Source of the DNA: Alkalinema sp. FACHB-956
Lineage (GTDB): Bacteria; Cyanobacteriota; Cyanobacteriia; Leptolyngbyales; Leptolyngbyaceae
Length of the DNA stretch: 64,000 nt
Direction of reading: 5' to 3'
Assembly (NCBI RefSeq): GCF_014697025.1
Contig: NZ_JACJRC010000004.1
Coordinates: 178,924-242,923, forward strand
Of this stretch, positions 8,913 to 17,518 are shown piece after piece (the stretch's first letter is position 1; each line of letters begins with the position of its first letter). The notes beneath the pieces are model-generated. The model was given only the letters and a program-made list of their open reading frames with translations. It made no database searches and was not told where the DNA came from. A program made the position numbers and the translations under genes.

Positions 8913-9446
8913 TTACTTCAGCTTCTCCAAGCCCTTCAGGTCAAACTTGCCGATCCAGGTTGCCCGATCGTCCTTTGTGAAAGACGGGGCTTTCGAAATG
9001 ACTTTGACCTGGTAGCGATCCTTCACCAGCACACTGGTTTGGGTCGTCCCCATTTCTACGGAAGGATAGCCCGCAATTTTTGTGGTCGCGTTGGCAAACT
9101 TGAGGGCCGCAGACGGCAAGCTCTTGGTATCCGAAACGGCCAACATGGCAACTTCTTTGCCATCTTTCTTCAACTTGGCTTCAGCAAATCCTTTTTTCTC
9201 TTGGGTGTAGACGCGCTCATACCCAGCTCCCGGTTTGGGGAAGAACTTGTTGAATTCGCCGCCTTGGGTGGCATCTTTGGCGACGGCAGTCACCTTCGGT
9301 TTAGAACTGTCCTGCTGGGCTTGGGCAAACTGGGAGGGAGGCTTGGTCTGACAGCCGCTGATCAGCAGCACCAGGGTCAGGGAGATCGCAACAATGCCTG
9401 TTTGCCAATTTGTCCGCCAATTTGCTCGCCAATCAAAGGGTTTCAT
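8913..9446 (-). CDS. Putative lipoprotein of unknown function
   Basis: The 177-residue protein starts with a basic N-terminus (MKPFDWRANWRTNWQ), then has a hydrophobic helix ending in the lipobox LLISGC (Cys at about residue 32), so it is probably exported and lipid-anchored. The mature part is Lys-rich, with no recognised domain. An imperfect RANW/RTNW duplication in the first 15 residues reflects a short DNA repeat at the 5' end. It precedes the 295-aa unknown gene on the same strand. Confidence 0.75.
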   Translation of the reverse strand: MKPFDWRANWRTNWQTGIVAISLTLVLLISGCQTKPPSQFAQAQQDSSKPKVTAVAKDATQGGEFNKFFPKPGAGYERVYTQEKKGFAEAKLKKDGKEVAMLAVSDTKSLPSAALKFANATTKIAGYPSVEMGTTQTSVLVKDRYQVKVISKAPSFTKDDRATWIGKFDLKGLEKLK

Positions 9447-9765
9447 AGGTATGGTTTCTCCTGTGGGGGCAGCGATCCTGCCGAGCTCTGGAAACCGCTG
9501 GGTTCAGTGGAGTCTCATCAACCGGAGAGGACGATCGCTGCTGTCTTGTCACGTTATAGGTTATTTCTTGAGCGATGCCATCCTGAAAAAGACCCCATTT
9601 TAATTTCGGATTTCCCCCATTTTTGAAGAAATGCGCATTCCAACGGGCATTTCAAGGATCATTTCTAATGAAGAGAACGGCACAATTGAACGGATTTTAG
9701 CAACAGGCTTTAAAATTAAGGCATTCAACGCTTGATTGTTCTTTGATTCCCCTTGAGTCTGTCCC
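9447..9765. other. Divergent intergenic region
   Basis: About 320 bases lie between the lipoprotein gene (minus) and the DUF3285 gene (plus). No gene, hairpin or repeat of note was seen; promoters of both genes are expected here. Confidence 0.4.
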
Positions 9766-9948
9766 ATGTCTTCCTCCCCACCTCCCTCCGAAGCACCGCT
9801 CTCTACTGACTCGGAAAAGGCTCCCAGCTACGTGAAGCTCGCCATGCGGAATATGGTGCGCCAAGGCAGTAAGTCTCTGTTTCATTTTGCGCTGACAACG
9901 ATCGGGCTCCTAGGGCTTTTGGTTGGTTTGGCTTACATCACCCGGTAG
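9766..9948 (+). CDS. DUF3285 small membrane protein
   Basis: The 60-residue protein contains SYVKLAMRNMVRQGSKSLFHF followed by a single transmembrane helix (TTIGLLGLLVGLAYI). This is the pattern of DUF3285, a small family I know from cyanobacteria and usually found just ahead of ybeY, as here. The N-terminal 18 residues are Ser/Pro-rich and probably disordered. Function is unknown. The ATG follows a normal spacing region, and the gene leads a run with ybeY, dgkA and trpG. Confidence 0.85.
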   Translation: MSSSPPPSEAPLSTDSEKAPSYVKLAMRNMVRQGSKSLFHFALTTIGLLGLLVGLAYITR

Positions 9949-9956
9949 GTTCCCTC

Positions 9957-10001
9957 GATCGTGATTGGCCCGATCGTGACTGACCCGATCGTGATTGTCT
10001 A
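9957..10001. repeat. 15-nt tandem repeat after DUF3285 gene
   Basis: Three 15-base units start at 9957, 9972 and 9987, consensus GATCGTGATTGACCC. The array begins eight bases after the DUF3285 stop codon. Confidence 0.85.
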
Positions 10002-10049
10002 ATGGCGAGTGGCGGGCAGTTATCCCTACCCAGGTATCCCTACGTTGTT

Positions 10050-10085
10050 CCATGCAAGTTTTCATACAAGTTTCCATACAAGTTG
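10050..10085. repeat. 12-nt tandem repeat ahead of ybeY
   Basis: Three 12-base units (10050, 10062, 10074), consensus CCATACAAGTTT, end about 16 bases before the ybeY start codon, in its leader. Confidence 0.8.
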
Positions 10086-10101
10086 AGCATGCCCGTTGAA
10101 T

Positions 10102-10608
10102 ATGCAAGTTGAAGTGAGTGTCCAAGATGTGTTTCATGAATCCACTTCAGCCCCGATTGCGCTGGAAACCTGGGAAACTTGGTTCGATCGTTGGCTCACC
10201 GCTTTAGCGCCAACGGATGGCGAAGGGGATCCACTGCACCCGAACCATGTTTATGAACTCAGCCTACGGTTAACTGACGATCGCGAAATTCATACCCTCA
10301 ACCGAGATTTTCGCCAAAAAGACCAGCCCACGGATGTTCTCTCCTTTGCTGCTTTGGAAGTAGATGCTCCTGAATTGCCTGAGGAAGAACCGCTGTATTT
10401 GGGCGATATCATCATTTCGGTAGAAACCGCTGAGCGTCAAGCCGTCTCCCAAGGGCACCCTTTAAAGGTAGAGCTTGCCTGGTTAGCGGCCCATGGGCTG
10501 CTCCACCTCCTAGGGTGGGATCATCCGGACGATGAAAGTTTGGAACGAATGCTGAATCAGCAACAAGCCCTGCTTCAGATGGTCGATCTTTCAGGGGTAC
10601 TCCTCTAG
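10102..10608 (+). CDS. ybeY: Endoribonuclease YbeY (16S rRNA maturation)
   Basis: This is a complete YbeY of 168 residues. The zinc site [11 protein letters not shown] (H-x3-H-x5-H) lies near residues 132-142, preceded by the family motifs [16 protein letters not shown] and LGDIIIS. YbeY is a single-strand-specific metal-dependent endoribonuclease for 16S rRNA 3'-end processing and ribosome quality control. The preferred start is ATG at 10102; a TTG at 10096 would add two residues. A 12-nt repeat array occupies the leader. It precedes dgkA and trpG, an order also known from other cyanobacteria. Confidence 0.95.
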   Translation: MQVEVSVQDVFHESTSAPIALETWETWFDRWLTALAPTDGEGDPLHPNHVYELSLRLTDDREIHTLNRDFRQKDQPTDVLSFAALEVDAPELPEEEPLYLGDIIISVETAERQAVSQGHPLKVELAWLAAHGLLHLLGWDHPDDESLERMLNQQQALLQMVDLSGVLL

Positions 10609-10676
10609 CTCAGTTAGGTCTGCGCGATCGTACTCGCTGAACTTTGGTAAGGTTGTTTACAGTCCTGTGAGCGCTT

Positions 10677-11165
10677 GTGCCTCCTAACAATTCACCTCAA
10701 ACCCCTATGTCCCAGGAACTGCCCACTCAAACGCCGAAACGTCCCGATGGCAAAGTCGTGCAGTTCAAGCGCGAGTTTGCTTGGCAAGTGGCTCCTACCC
10801 TGCTCACCAGTTTTCGCTACGCCTGGATGGGTCTGAGCTATGCCTTTCAAACCCAGCGTAACTTTCGGGTTCATACCTTTGTCGGTCTGAGCGCGATCGG
10901 TCTGGGGTGGTGGTTGCAACTGACGGTCGTTGAATTGGCGGTGATTGGCCTGACGATCGGGGCTGTTCTAGCTATGGAACTACTGAATACGGCCTTGGAA
11001 GCGGTGGTAGATCTAACCGTCAAGCAGACCTATCACGAGCTAGCCAAAATTGCTAAAGACTGTGCTGCTGGAGCTGTGCTGATTTCCGCCCTAGCGGCCC
11101 TGCTCGTTGCCGGATGCTTGATTTTGCCAAAATTAGTCGCCGTGCTGCTAGCTGCTTTAGGATAG
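10677..11165 (+). CDS. dgkA: Diacylglycerol kinase DgkA-type
   Basis: This is an integral membrane kinase of 162 residues. The C-terminal 120 residues carry the DgkA signature MELLNTALEAVVDL and the AKDCAAGAVL segment, with three hydrophobic helices. It phosphorylates diacylglycerol, or undecaprenol as in Gram-positive relatives. The basic, Pro-rich N-terminal extension of about 40 residues is typical of cyanobacterial forms. The GTG at 10677 gives 162 residues; an in-frame ATG at 10707 would give 152, and neither has a convincing ribosome site. It lies between ybeY and trpG. Confidence 0.9.
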   Translation: MPPNNSPQTPMSQELPTQTPKRPDGKVVQFKREFAWQVAPTLLTSFRYAWMGLSYAFQTQRNFRVHTFVGLSAIGLGWWLQLTVVELAVIGLTIGAVLAMELLNTALEAVVDLTVKQTYHELAKIAKDCAAGAVLISALAALLVAGCLILPKLVAVLLAALG

Positions 11166-11198
11166 GGTAATTCTGCGCAATTCCCCTGGCCTGAACCC

Positions 11199-11798
11199 AT
11201 GATCCTTGTTATCGATAACTACGACAGCTTTACCTACAACCTCGTGCAATATTTGGGTGAACTGGGGGCTGATTTTCCGATCGCCCAGGAAATCCAAGTG
11301 TTTCGTAACGACCAGATCACCCTAGACCAGATCCGCGAGCTGGCTCCGGATGGCATTGTGATCTCTCCTGGCCCCGGTACCCCCGATGATGCGGGCATTT
11401 CCATGGCAGTTATCCGCGAACTAGGGCCGACGATTCCGCTCTTGGGCGTCTGTCTGGGTCACCAAAGCATTGGCCAGGTTTTTGGCGGTAAGGTGATCTC
11501 TGCCCCGGAACTGATGCATGGCAAAGTTTCCCAGGTCAACCACAGTAACACCGGGGTCTTTACGGGGGTAGACAATCCCATGACGGCGACCCGCTACCAC
11601 AGTTTGGTGATTGAGCGGGAAACCTGCCCTGCTGTGCTGGAAATCACCGCCTGGGTGGCGGATCAGACCATCATGGGGGTGCGCCATCGTGACTATCCCC
11701 ACCTCCAGGGTGTCCAGTTTCACCCGGAAAGCGTCTTGACCCAGGCCGGAAAAGATTTGTTGCGGAACTTTTTGCGGGAGGCCAGCGATCGAAAGTAA
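11199..11798 (+). CDS. trpG: Glutamine amidotransferase subunit TrpG/PabA
   Basis: This class I glutamine amidotransferase has 199 residues. It shows [10 protein letters not shown] at the N-terminus, [11 protein letters not shown], the nucleophile Cys in GVCLGHQ (residue about 84) and the His-Glu pair in FHPES (about 174-178). It supplies ammonia to anthranilate synthase (tryptophan) and, in bacteria with a single copy, also to aminodeoxychorismate synthase (folate). TrpE/PabB is not in the window. It starts 33 bases after dgkA and is probably co-transcribed with it. Confidence 0.93.
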   Translation: MILVIDNYDSFTYNLVQYLGELGADFPIAQEIQVFRNDQITLDQIRELAPDGIVISPGPGTPDDAGISMAVIRELGPTIPLLGVCLGHQSIGQVFGGKVISAPELMHGKVSQVNHSNTGVFTGVDNPMTATRYHSLVIERETCPAVLEITAWVADQTIMGVRHRDYPHLQGVQFHPESVLTQAGKDLLRNFLREASDRK

Positions 11799-11881
11799 CC
11801 AGTTTTGCGTTATGAGTTTTGCAGGGCGGTTTGTGACGATTTACCGCGCACGGCTTGCCCCCTGACCGTTAGGAGAAGTCA

Positions 11882-12637
11882 ATGAAACGTCGGCAATTGT
11901 TGGGTTACATGGGCGCTGGCACCCTGGCAGCGATCGGTACGAGCATGACAGGCACCCGAAGTTGGGCGCAAAGTAGCGGTGTGACGCTGCGATCCCTCGG
12001 CCACATGAGCTTTTTGATTACAGGCAGTGGCCAACGGATTTTGGTCAATCCCTTCCGTCCCCTGGGTTGCACCGCTGGTTATCCCGCTCCCAAGGTGGAC
12101 ACCGATTTGGTGTTGATTAGCAGTCAACTTTTGGATGAAGGGGCGATCGATGTGGTACCCGGAAATCCGCAGTTGCTCTATGAAGCGGGAGTCTACGAGG
12201 TCAAGGGCATTAAGTTCCAGGGGATCTCAACGGATCACGATCGTAAGGGTGGACGGCAATTTGGCACCAATGTGGCGTGGCGTTGGACTCAAGGGGGACT
12301 GACGATGCTGCATTTAGGGGGGGCGGCGGCTCCCATTAGTCTGGAGCAAAAGATTCTCATGGGTAGCCCGGATGTAGTCTTTATTCCCGTTGGTGGTGGC
12401 CCCAAAGCCTATAATCCCGAGGAAGCCAAGGCGGCTATCAAGGTGCTGAATCCTAAGATTGTGGTGCCAACCCAGTACAAAACGGGCGCGGCCAAAGGTC
12501 AACAATGTGATCTGGCCGGGGTGGATGCCTTTATCAGTTTGATGACGGGGACTCCGGTGCGCAAATCCGGCGCGACGGTGAGTCTGTCCAAGGCCGATCT
12601 ACCGAAGGATGGCATGGTGATTCAGGTTTTAGGATAG
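11882..12637 (+). CDS. Tat-exported MBL-fold protein, metal site degenerate
   Basis: The 251-residue protein has a strong AGGAG site seven bases before its ATG. The N-terminus MKRRQLLGYMGAGTL is a twin-arginine-like signal ending near SWAQ. The rest follows the UlaG-like metallo-beta-lactamase fold (LGHMSFLI, then strands ending LVLISS; LHLGG; VFIPVGGG; VVPTQY). The canonical HxHxDH metal motif is replaced by SSQLLDEG, and other His ligands are mostly missing, so a normal hydrolase activity is unlikely. It is 84 bases downstream of trpG but has its own ribosome site; a separate function in the periplasm or thylakoid lumen is expected. Confidence 0.8.
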   Translation: MKRRQLLGYMGAGTLAAIGTSMTGTRSWAQSSGVTLRSLGHMSFLITGSGQRILVNPFRPLGCTAGYPAPKVDTDLVLISSQLLDEGAIDVVPGNPQLLYEAGVYEVKGIKFQGISTDHDRKGGRQFGTNVAWRWTQGGLTMLHLGGAAAPISLEQKILMGSPDVVFIPVGGGPKAYNPEEAKAAIKVLNPKIVVPTQYKTGAAKGQQCDLAGVDAFISLMTGTPVRKSGATVSLSKADLPKDGMVIQVLG

Positions 12638-12808
12638 AAGTCCTAGGCTAGAAGTATGGGTGTAGGTTTTGCTCAACAGTACCTACACCGCAACGCATTT
12701 TCTAGCAGACGATTTCTAGGGAACGATAAGATTCCCCTCTGGATGATGCCGGAGGTTCCTACCTGTCCTCGATCGAACTCTGTCCTCTATCCATCACGGT
12801 GAAACGCA

Positions 12809-13468
12809 GTGCTGGTTGAACTTAGTCGGATTCAAGTTTTACCTGGAGAGCGGCTTTTGCTGCGGGATATTGACTGGACAGAATTTGAAACGATTTTGCT
12901 GGATTTGGGCGATCGACGCAATAGTCGCATTGCCTATTACCAAGGGTTATTAGAAGTGATGGCTCCCTCCCCAGAACATGAATCCTACAAAGATTGTTTG
13001 GGCGATGTGGTCAAAATTTTGCTGATTGAATGGGACATTACGGCCTATCCTCTGGGTTCGACGACCCTGAGCAAACGGTCTTTAGGGAGTGGGATTGAAC
13101 CGGATCAGTGCTTTTACATTACTAACGCGATCGCGGTTCAGGGGCGGAAGCGCTTAGATCTGGAGGTTGATCCCCCGCCGGATTTGGCGATCGAGATTGA
13201 TGTGACCTCGCGGACTCATTTGGAGATCTATGCGGCGTTGGGGGTGCAGGAAGTTTGGCGTTTCTCGCAGGCCCAGTTAGAAATTCATCAATTGCAGCAG
13301 GGTGCTTACCAGCTTTGCCCAGAGAGTCAATTTTTTCCGGGCCGTGATTTAGTCAGCCAAATTACCCAGTTTATTCAGCAGGCCCAAACGGAGAGCTGGA
13401 ACACGGCTTACAAGGCATTTCGGGATTGGGCGATCGCGAATCGACCTCCATCGCAGCCCCTGCCCTAA
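12809..13468 (+). CDS. Uma2 family protein (DUF820, PD-(D/E)XK nuclease fold)
   Basis: The 219-residue protein has family signatures YYQGLLEVMAPSPEHE (with the usual E and H), GIEPDQCFYI, PPDLAIEIDVTSRT (core D-x-E) and VQEVWRF. Uma2 proteins are highly multiplied in cyanobacteria; the fold resembles restriction-type nucleases, but the biological role is mostly unknown. The start is GTG at 12809. It lies alone between the MBL-fold gene and pepP with no partner toxin or antitoxin gene. Confidence 0.93.
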   Translation: MLVELSRIQVLPGERLLLRDIDWTEFETILLDLGDRRNSRIAYYQGLLEVMAPSPEHESYKDCLGDVVKILLIEWDITAYPLGSTTLSKRSLGSGIEPDQCFYITNAIAVQGRKRLDLEVDPPPDLAIEIDVTSRTHLEIYAALGVQEVWRFSQAQLEIHQLQQGAYQLCPESQFFPGRDLVSQITQFIQQAQTESWNTAYKAFRDWAIANRPPSQPLP

Positions 13469-13530
13469 TCCGATGCACCTACGGAAAGAAAGGTTTAGGA
13501 TAGAACCTGTAGTTTTCCGAACCCTCGCCT

Positions 13531-14838
13531 ATGCATCCCGAATTCCGCCAACGCCGTGAACAACTGCTCGCCAAACTGGGGAACGGAACGGCTATTTTTC
13601 GATCGGCTTCCCATGCTGTGATGCATAACGATGTGGAATATAACTTCCGGCAGGATAGTACGTTCTATTACTTCACGGGCTTTAACGAAGCAGATGCCGT
13701 CGCCGTGTTTGCGCCGCACCATGAGGAACACAAATATATTCTGTTTGTGCAACCCAAGGATCGGGACAAGGAAACCTGGACGGGGTATCGGGTGGGTGTG
13801 GAAGCGGCGAAGGAAGCCTATGGCGCGGATATTGCCTACCCCATCGCGGAATTGGATGAACATTTACCGAAGTATGTTGAGAAGGCCGATCGGCTCTACT
13901 ATCACTTAGGTCGCGACAATGGATTCAACAATCGGATTTTGCGACTCTTTCAACGGTTTGTGGGACGCTACGATCGAACAGGATTTGGGCCGTTAGCGAT
14001 CGAAGATCCGTTGCTGCTCGTGAGTTCGTTACGGTTACATAAAAGCGATTATGAAATTGAATTGATGCGCAAAGCTGTGGAGATTGCAGCAGAAGCCCAT
14101 CAGTTAGCCCTGGATCATCGCAAGCCGGGACTCTACGAATACGAATTGCAAGCGGAAATGGAACGGCTGTTTCGCCTGCGGGGTGGATTGGGGCCTGCCT
14201 ATCCCTCGATCGTGGCCTCTGGGGAAAATGCTTGCATTCTGCACTACACGGAAAATACCCGGCAAATGCAGGATGGAGACTTGCTGTTAATTGATGCGGG
14301 CTGTTCCTACGACTATTACAATTCCGACATTACCCGCACGTTTCCCGTTGGTGACAAATTCACCGAGGAACAGCGCATTCTCTATGAATTGGTTTTGAAG
14401 GCGCAACTGGCCGCGATCGAGCAAGTCCAACCAGGCAATCCTTGGAAGCAATTCCACGAAACGGCTGTGCGGGTGATTACGGAAGGCTTGTTGGAATTGG
14501 GTTTGCTCCAAGGTGACCTTGAGGAAGTGATTAAAGAAGCCAAGTATAAACCTTTCTTTATGCATGGTACGGGGCATTGGCTGGGCTTGGATGTGCACGA
14601 TATCGGCGGGCGCAAAACAGGGGATAACTGGTATAGCTTTGCGCCGGGACAGGTCATCACCGTAGAGCCGGGAATTTACATTCGTCCTGATTTCCAACCC
14701 GCAGAAGGCCAGCCGGAAGTGCCCGATCGGTGGCGTGGGATTGGAATTCGCATTGAGGATGATGTGTTGGTGACAGCAACGGGAAATGAAATCCTCACCG
14801 CCGCGGTTCCTAAGTCCGTTGAAGCGATGGAACGTTAG
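13531..14838 (+). CDS. pepP: Xaa-Pro aminopeptidase (M24B)
   Basis: This is a full-length 435-residue aminopeptidase P. An N-terminal creatinase-like domain (FRQDSTFYYFTGF) precedes the pita-bread catalytic domain. The two-metal ligands are visible in order: Asp in LIDAG and SDITRTFP, His in HGTGHWLGL, Glu in VEPGIY, and Glu in RIEDD. It releases N-terminal residues before proline from peptides in the cytosol. It is convergent with moeB, with a shared hairpin between the genes. Confidence 0.95.
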   Translation: MHPEFRQRREQLLAKLGNGTAIFRSASHAVMHNDVEYNFRQDSTFYYFTGFNEADAVAVFAPHHEEHKYILFVQPKDRDKETWTGYRVGVEAAKEAYGADIAYPIAELDEHLPKYVEKADRLYYHLGRDNGFNNRILRLFQRFVGRYDRTGFGPLAIEDPLLLVSSLRLHKSDYEIELMRKAVEIAAEAHQLALDHRKPGLYEYELQAEMERLFRLRGGLGPAYPSIVASGENACILHYTENTRQMQDGDLLLIDAGCSYDYYNSDITRTFPVGDKFTEEQRILYELVLKAQLAAIEQVQPGNPWKQFHETAVRVITEGLLELGLLQGDLEEVIKEAKYKPFFMHGTGHWLGLDVHDIGGRKTGDNWYSFAPGQVITVEPGIYIRPDFQPAEGQPEVPDRWRGIGIRIEDDVLVTATGNEILTAAVPKSVEAMER

Positions 14839-14868
14839 CCGTTAATCGCAACATAAACACTAAAAGAA

Positions 14869-14892
14869 AAGGCAAGGAAAACTCCTTGCCTT
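14869..14892. terminator. Bidirectional terminator hairpin between pepP and moeB
   Basis: A perfect 10-bp stem (AAGGCAAGGA / TCCTTGCCTT) with a four-base loop lies 30 bases after the pepP stop. T-rich tracts follow on both strands (TTTTCTTTTA on the minus strand), so it can serve both convergent genes. Confidence 0.8.
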
Positions 14893-14963
14893 CATTTGCT
14901 TTTATAGAACAGAGCAATTGATCCCCTGGATACTTTTGCTCGTAGTCTAGAGATTTATGCGCT

Positions 14964-14991
14964 AGAGGTTAATACTCAGAGGTTAATACTC
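14964..14991. repeat. 14-nt direct repeat at the moeB stop codon
   Basis: Two identical 14-base units (AGAGGTTAATACTC) are directly adjacent at 14964-14977 and 14978-14991; the second overlaps the moeB stop and last codons. Confidence 0.85.
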
Positions 14992-16257
14992 TGGCACTGA
15001 AGGATCGATTTCGCGGCTCCAGGCGAGAATTCCACCCACCACATTAGTCCCTTGGATGCCTGCTTTTTCCTTCAAAATTCCAAGCGCCTTGGCCGATCGG
15101 GCACCGGATTTACAGTGAACGACCAGTTTTTTATTGCCTAGGGCATCTTTGACTTTTTCGATCCCGTCGCTGTTTTCAATATCCGGCAGAGGAATCAGCA
15201 CGGAACCCGGAATGCGACCAATGTCAAACTCGTGGGGATTGCGCACGTCAACCAGCACATAGTCATCCGCTTGACTATCAATCAACTGCTTGAGATCCTT
15301 CACAGTGATTTCAGACAGTTCACTTTGGGCCGCAGCCTCCGCAGCTTTCGCTTGGGGAATGCCGCAGAACTCATCGTAATCAATCAGCTTCTCAATCACA
15401 GGCCGATCGGGATTGCAGTTCAGCTTCAGTTCCCGGAACCGCATATTCAAGGCATCGTACAGCAGCAGACGACCACTGAGGGTTGTCCCCACGCCCAGAA
15501 TAATCTTCACCGTTTCCGTCGCTTGCAGCGTACCGATTACCCCCGGTAGGATTCCCAGCACACCGCCTTCAGCGCAGGAGGGCACCAACCCAGGAGGTGG
15601 CGGATCGGGATACAGGTCACGGTAGTTCGGCCCCGGCACTTCGGAATCGTAAAGCCAATCCTTACCCGCCTTGCGCTGTTCCGCTTTTTCCTGGGGCGAG
15701 AGCTGATCCCAACCCTCGGGACGCACCCAACCGCCCTTATGGTTAAAGACCGTTGCCTGACCTTCAAAGTGGAAAATCGAGCCGTAGACGTTAGGTTTAC
15801 CCAACAGCACGCAGGCATCGTTCACTAGGTAGCGGGTCGGGAAGTTATCGGTTCCGTCAATCACCACATCGTAGGGGCGGATGATATCCAGCGCATTTTC
15901 GGAACTGAGGCGCGTTTCGTAAAGATCAATTTGGCAGAAGGGGTTAATTTCTAAAATTCGCTCTTTGGCGGAGAGGATTTTGGGTTTCCCAACGTTGGAG
16001 GTACTGTGGATCACCTGGCGTTGCAGGTTTGACGTATCCACCACGTCAAAGTCCACAATGCCGATGCGACCAATCCCCGCTGCGGCTAGATACAGCAATA
16101 GCGGTGCACCCAGGCCACCGGTTCCAATGCACAGCACACTGGCTGCTTTGAGGCGTTTTTGGCCATCGACGCCCACTTGGGGCAGAATGATGTGCCGTGA
16201 GTAACGCTCATAGTCGTCTTTAGTTAACTGGACTTCATCCAGATTTGGGTTCAACAT
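14983..16257 (-). CDS. moeB: Molybdopterin-synthase adenylyltransferase MoeB with rhodanese domain
   Basis: The 424-residue protein combines an E1-like adenylation domain (GTGGLGAPLLLYLAAAGIG nucleotide loop near residues 45-63; DVVDTSNLQRQ) and a C-terminal rhodanese domain with the active Cys in VVHCKSGARS (about residue 385). It activates the C-terminus of MoaD or ThiS-type sulfur carriers. The Cys-x2-Cys zinc pairs of E. coli MoeB are absent: GPNYRDLYP and PDRPVIEK occupy their places. I recall the same in other cyanobacterial MoeB-rhodanese proteins. The start is ATG at 16257; a TTG at 16269 would add four residues. A repeat array occupies the leader. Confidence 0.93.
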   Translation of the reverse strand: MLNPNLDEVQLTKDDYERYSRHIILPQVGVDGQKRLKAASVLCIGTGGLGAPLLLYLAAAGIGRIGIVDFDVVDTSNLQRQVIHSTSNVGKPKILSAKERILEINPFCQIDLYETRLSSENALDIIRPYDVVIDGTDNFPTRYLVNDACVLLGKPNVYGSIFHFEGQATVFNHKGGWVRPEGWDQLSPQEKAEQRKAGKDWLYDSEVPGPNYRDLYPDPPPPGLVPSCAEGGVLGILPGVIGTLQATETVKIILGVGTTLSGRLLLYDALNMRFRELKLNCNPDRPVIEKLIDYDEFCGIPQAKAAEAAAQSELSEITVKDLKQLIDSQADDYVLVDVRNPHEFDIGRIPGSVLIPLPDIENSDGIEKVKDALGNKKLVVHCKSGARSAKALGILKEKAGIQGTNVVGGILAWSREIDPSVPEY

Positions 16258-16258
16258 G

Positions 16259-16312
16259 GCGTGAGTCAATGCGTGTGAGTCAGTGCGTGATTCAGAATGC
16301 GTGATTCAGGTA
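16259..16312. repeat. About 14-nt tandem repeat in the moeB leader
   Basis: Four imperfect units start at 16259 (12 nt), 16271, 16285 and 16299 (14 nt each), core GCGTGATTCAG. The array begins two bases upstream of the moeB start codon (minus strand). The remainder of the 16258-16609 divergent region shows further GTGGATCGG copies at 16331 and 16345 but no gene. Confidence 0.8.
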
Positions 16313-16609
16313 GACAGGTTACGATCGCCCGTGGATCGGACACCTGTGGATCGGATCGCCCATGGATGTCCGGTGCATCCCGATCGCAGTTCAGCAGAAC
16401 CAGAAATCTATTCTAGGACAGGGACGGAACCCATAGTCTAATAGGTTTTTTAAAGCCGATAGTTTTAGTCGGGTTTCGAGTTGAGTTTTATAACATTCCT
16501 GCTGGTGCTCTCGTTGCGTGAAGGCTCAGGTTCTCTAACCCGATCGCTGCTGTTCTCTCCGATTCACACGTTATGATCAGAGACAAACTATTAACTTGTG
16601 TAAAGTTCC

Positions 16610-17206
16610 TTGACTGCAACTTTTAAAACTCCGGACACCTCTACTCTCACCGCTTGGTATGCCCTGGATCCGATCTGGCAAGGTACTGAGCCGCAAATTC
16701 AGCAGGGGCTTCCCCACAGTCAGCTTGCCCCAGCGTGGCAAATGGTTTTGCTGGGGGATGGTTCACCGACGCGATATTTACAGCTTTTGACGGGTGAACC
16801 GACGACGATCGATCTGATCGACATGTCCCCCGTCGGATTATTCCGCGATCGTGCGCCGGAGCAAATTCTGCAAGTGCCAGGGCCACGGGTGCGGCGGCAG
16901 GTCTGGCTGATGAATGGCGGCCAACGCACGGCCTATGCAGCCTCCTGGTGGGAACAGAGCCATGTGGATGAGTATTTACAAAACCGATCGCTACCCATCT
17001 GGGCCAGTCTGGCAAAACTGCGCACAGAACTCTACCGCGATGTCCAAGGGATCTACTACGGTCATTCCAAGGAGATCGCTGAAGCGTTTGGCCATCCTGG
17101 CCCCTTCTGGGGACGGCACTATCTGTTCTGGCACCGAGGCCAGCCGTTGACGTTGATTTACGAGGTCTTTTCGCCTGTATTGGAGCGGTACTTAGGCAAG
17201 CCTTAA
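16610..17206 (+). CDS. Chorismate pyruvate-lyase family protein (plastoquinone route)
   Basis: The 198-residue protein matches the cyanobacterial chorismate lyase family (DUF98 type): LTAWYALDPIWQG, LLGDGSPTRYLQLLTGEP, RRQVWL, YAASWW and the ending LIYEVFSPVLERYL. Chorismate lyase makes 4-hydroxybenzoate, the head-group precursor of plastoquinone in cyanobacteria. The start is a TTG (16610); an ATG-led alternative is not available without losing conserved sequence. It is divergent from moeB. Confidence 0.85.
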   Translation: MTATFKTPDTSTLTAWYALDPIWQGTEPQIQQGLPHSQLAPAWQMVLLGDGSPTRYLQLLTGEPTTIDLIDMSPVGLFRDRAPEQILQVPGPRVRRQVWLMNGGQRTAYAASWWEQSHVDEYLQNRSLPIWASLAKLRTELYRDVQGIYYGHSKEIAEAFGHPGPFWGRHYLFWHRGQPLTLIYEVFSPVLERYLGKP

Positions 17207-17265
17207 ATTCAGCCATGCCGAATTCAGCCATGCCGAATTCAGTCATGCAAAATTCAGTAACGCAA
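17206..17265. repeat. 15-nt tandem repeat at a stop codon
   Basis: Four 15-base units start at 17206, 17221, 17236 and 17251. The first two are identical (AATTCAGCCATGCCG), the later two diverged. The first unit starts on the last base of the chorismate lyase stop codon. Confidence 0.9.
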
Positions 17266-17404
17266 AAGCGCTATTGTGCGTGCCAAAGTACCAGGAACCG
17301 ATCGCTCAGTGCGATCGTTCATAATCCTTCTCCCGCCAGCCGATCGACTCACCGCATCTATTCCTGGTGGAAATTTTCAACCGGATGGAAATTTTGAACC
17401 CGTG

Positions 17405-17518
17405 TTAGACCGCTAACGGGGCAATGATGAACAACGCAATCATTAACGCTAGGATCACCAAGATGATCTCAGCTAGTCGGTATTCTAGATTTCGGAGTAT
17501 CCAAGCAGTGTGGCGCAT
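17405..17518 (-). CDS. 37-aa membrane micro-protein
   Basis: This small ORF encodes MRHTAWILRN, then LEYRLAE, then one hydrophobic helix (IILVILALMIALFIIAPLAV). On the minus strand its ATG (17516-17518) is preceded by GGAGGTGA, with GGAGG eight bases before the ATG, the best Shine-Dalgarno in the region. The layout (short basic N-terminus, one helix, tiny C-terminus) resembles small subunits of photosynthetic or NDH complexes, but I cannot match it to a named one. It lies 136 bases after the gene at 17655-18176 on the same strand. Confidence 0.6.
   Translation of the reverse strand: MRHTAWILRNLEYRLAEIILVILALMIALFIIAPLAV

Noticed and set aside
10596..10680. tRNA-like AGCTCAGTTAGG segment after ybeY
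   Set aside because: The D-arm-like words are present, but there is no matching acceptor stem and no GGTTCGAAT T-arm, and part lies inside the ybeY coding end.
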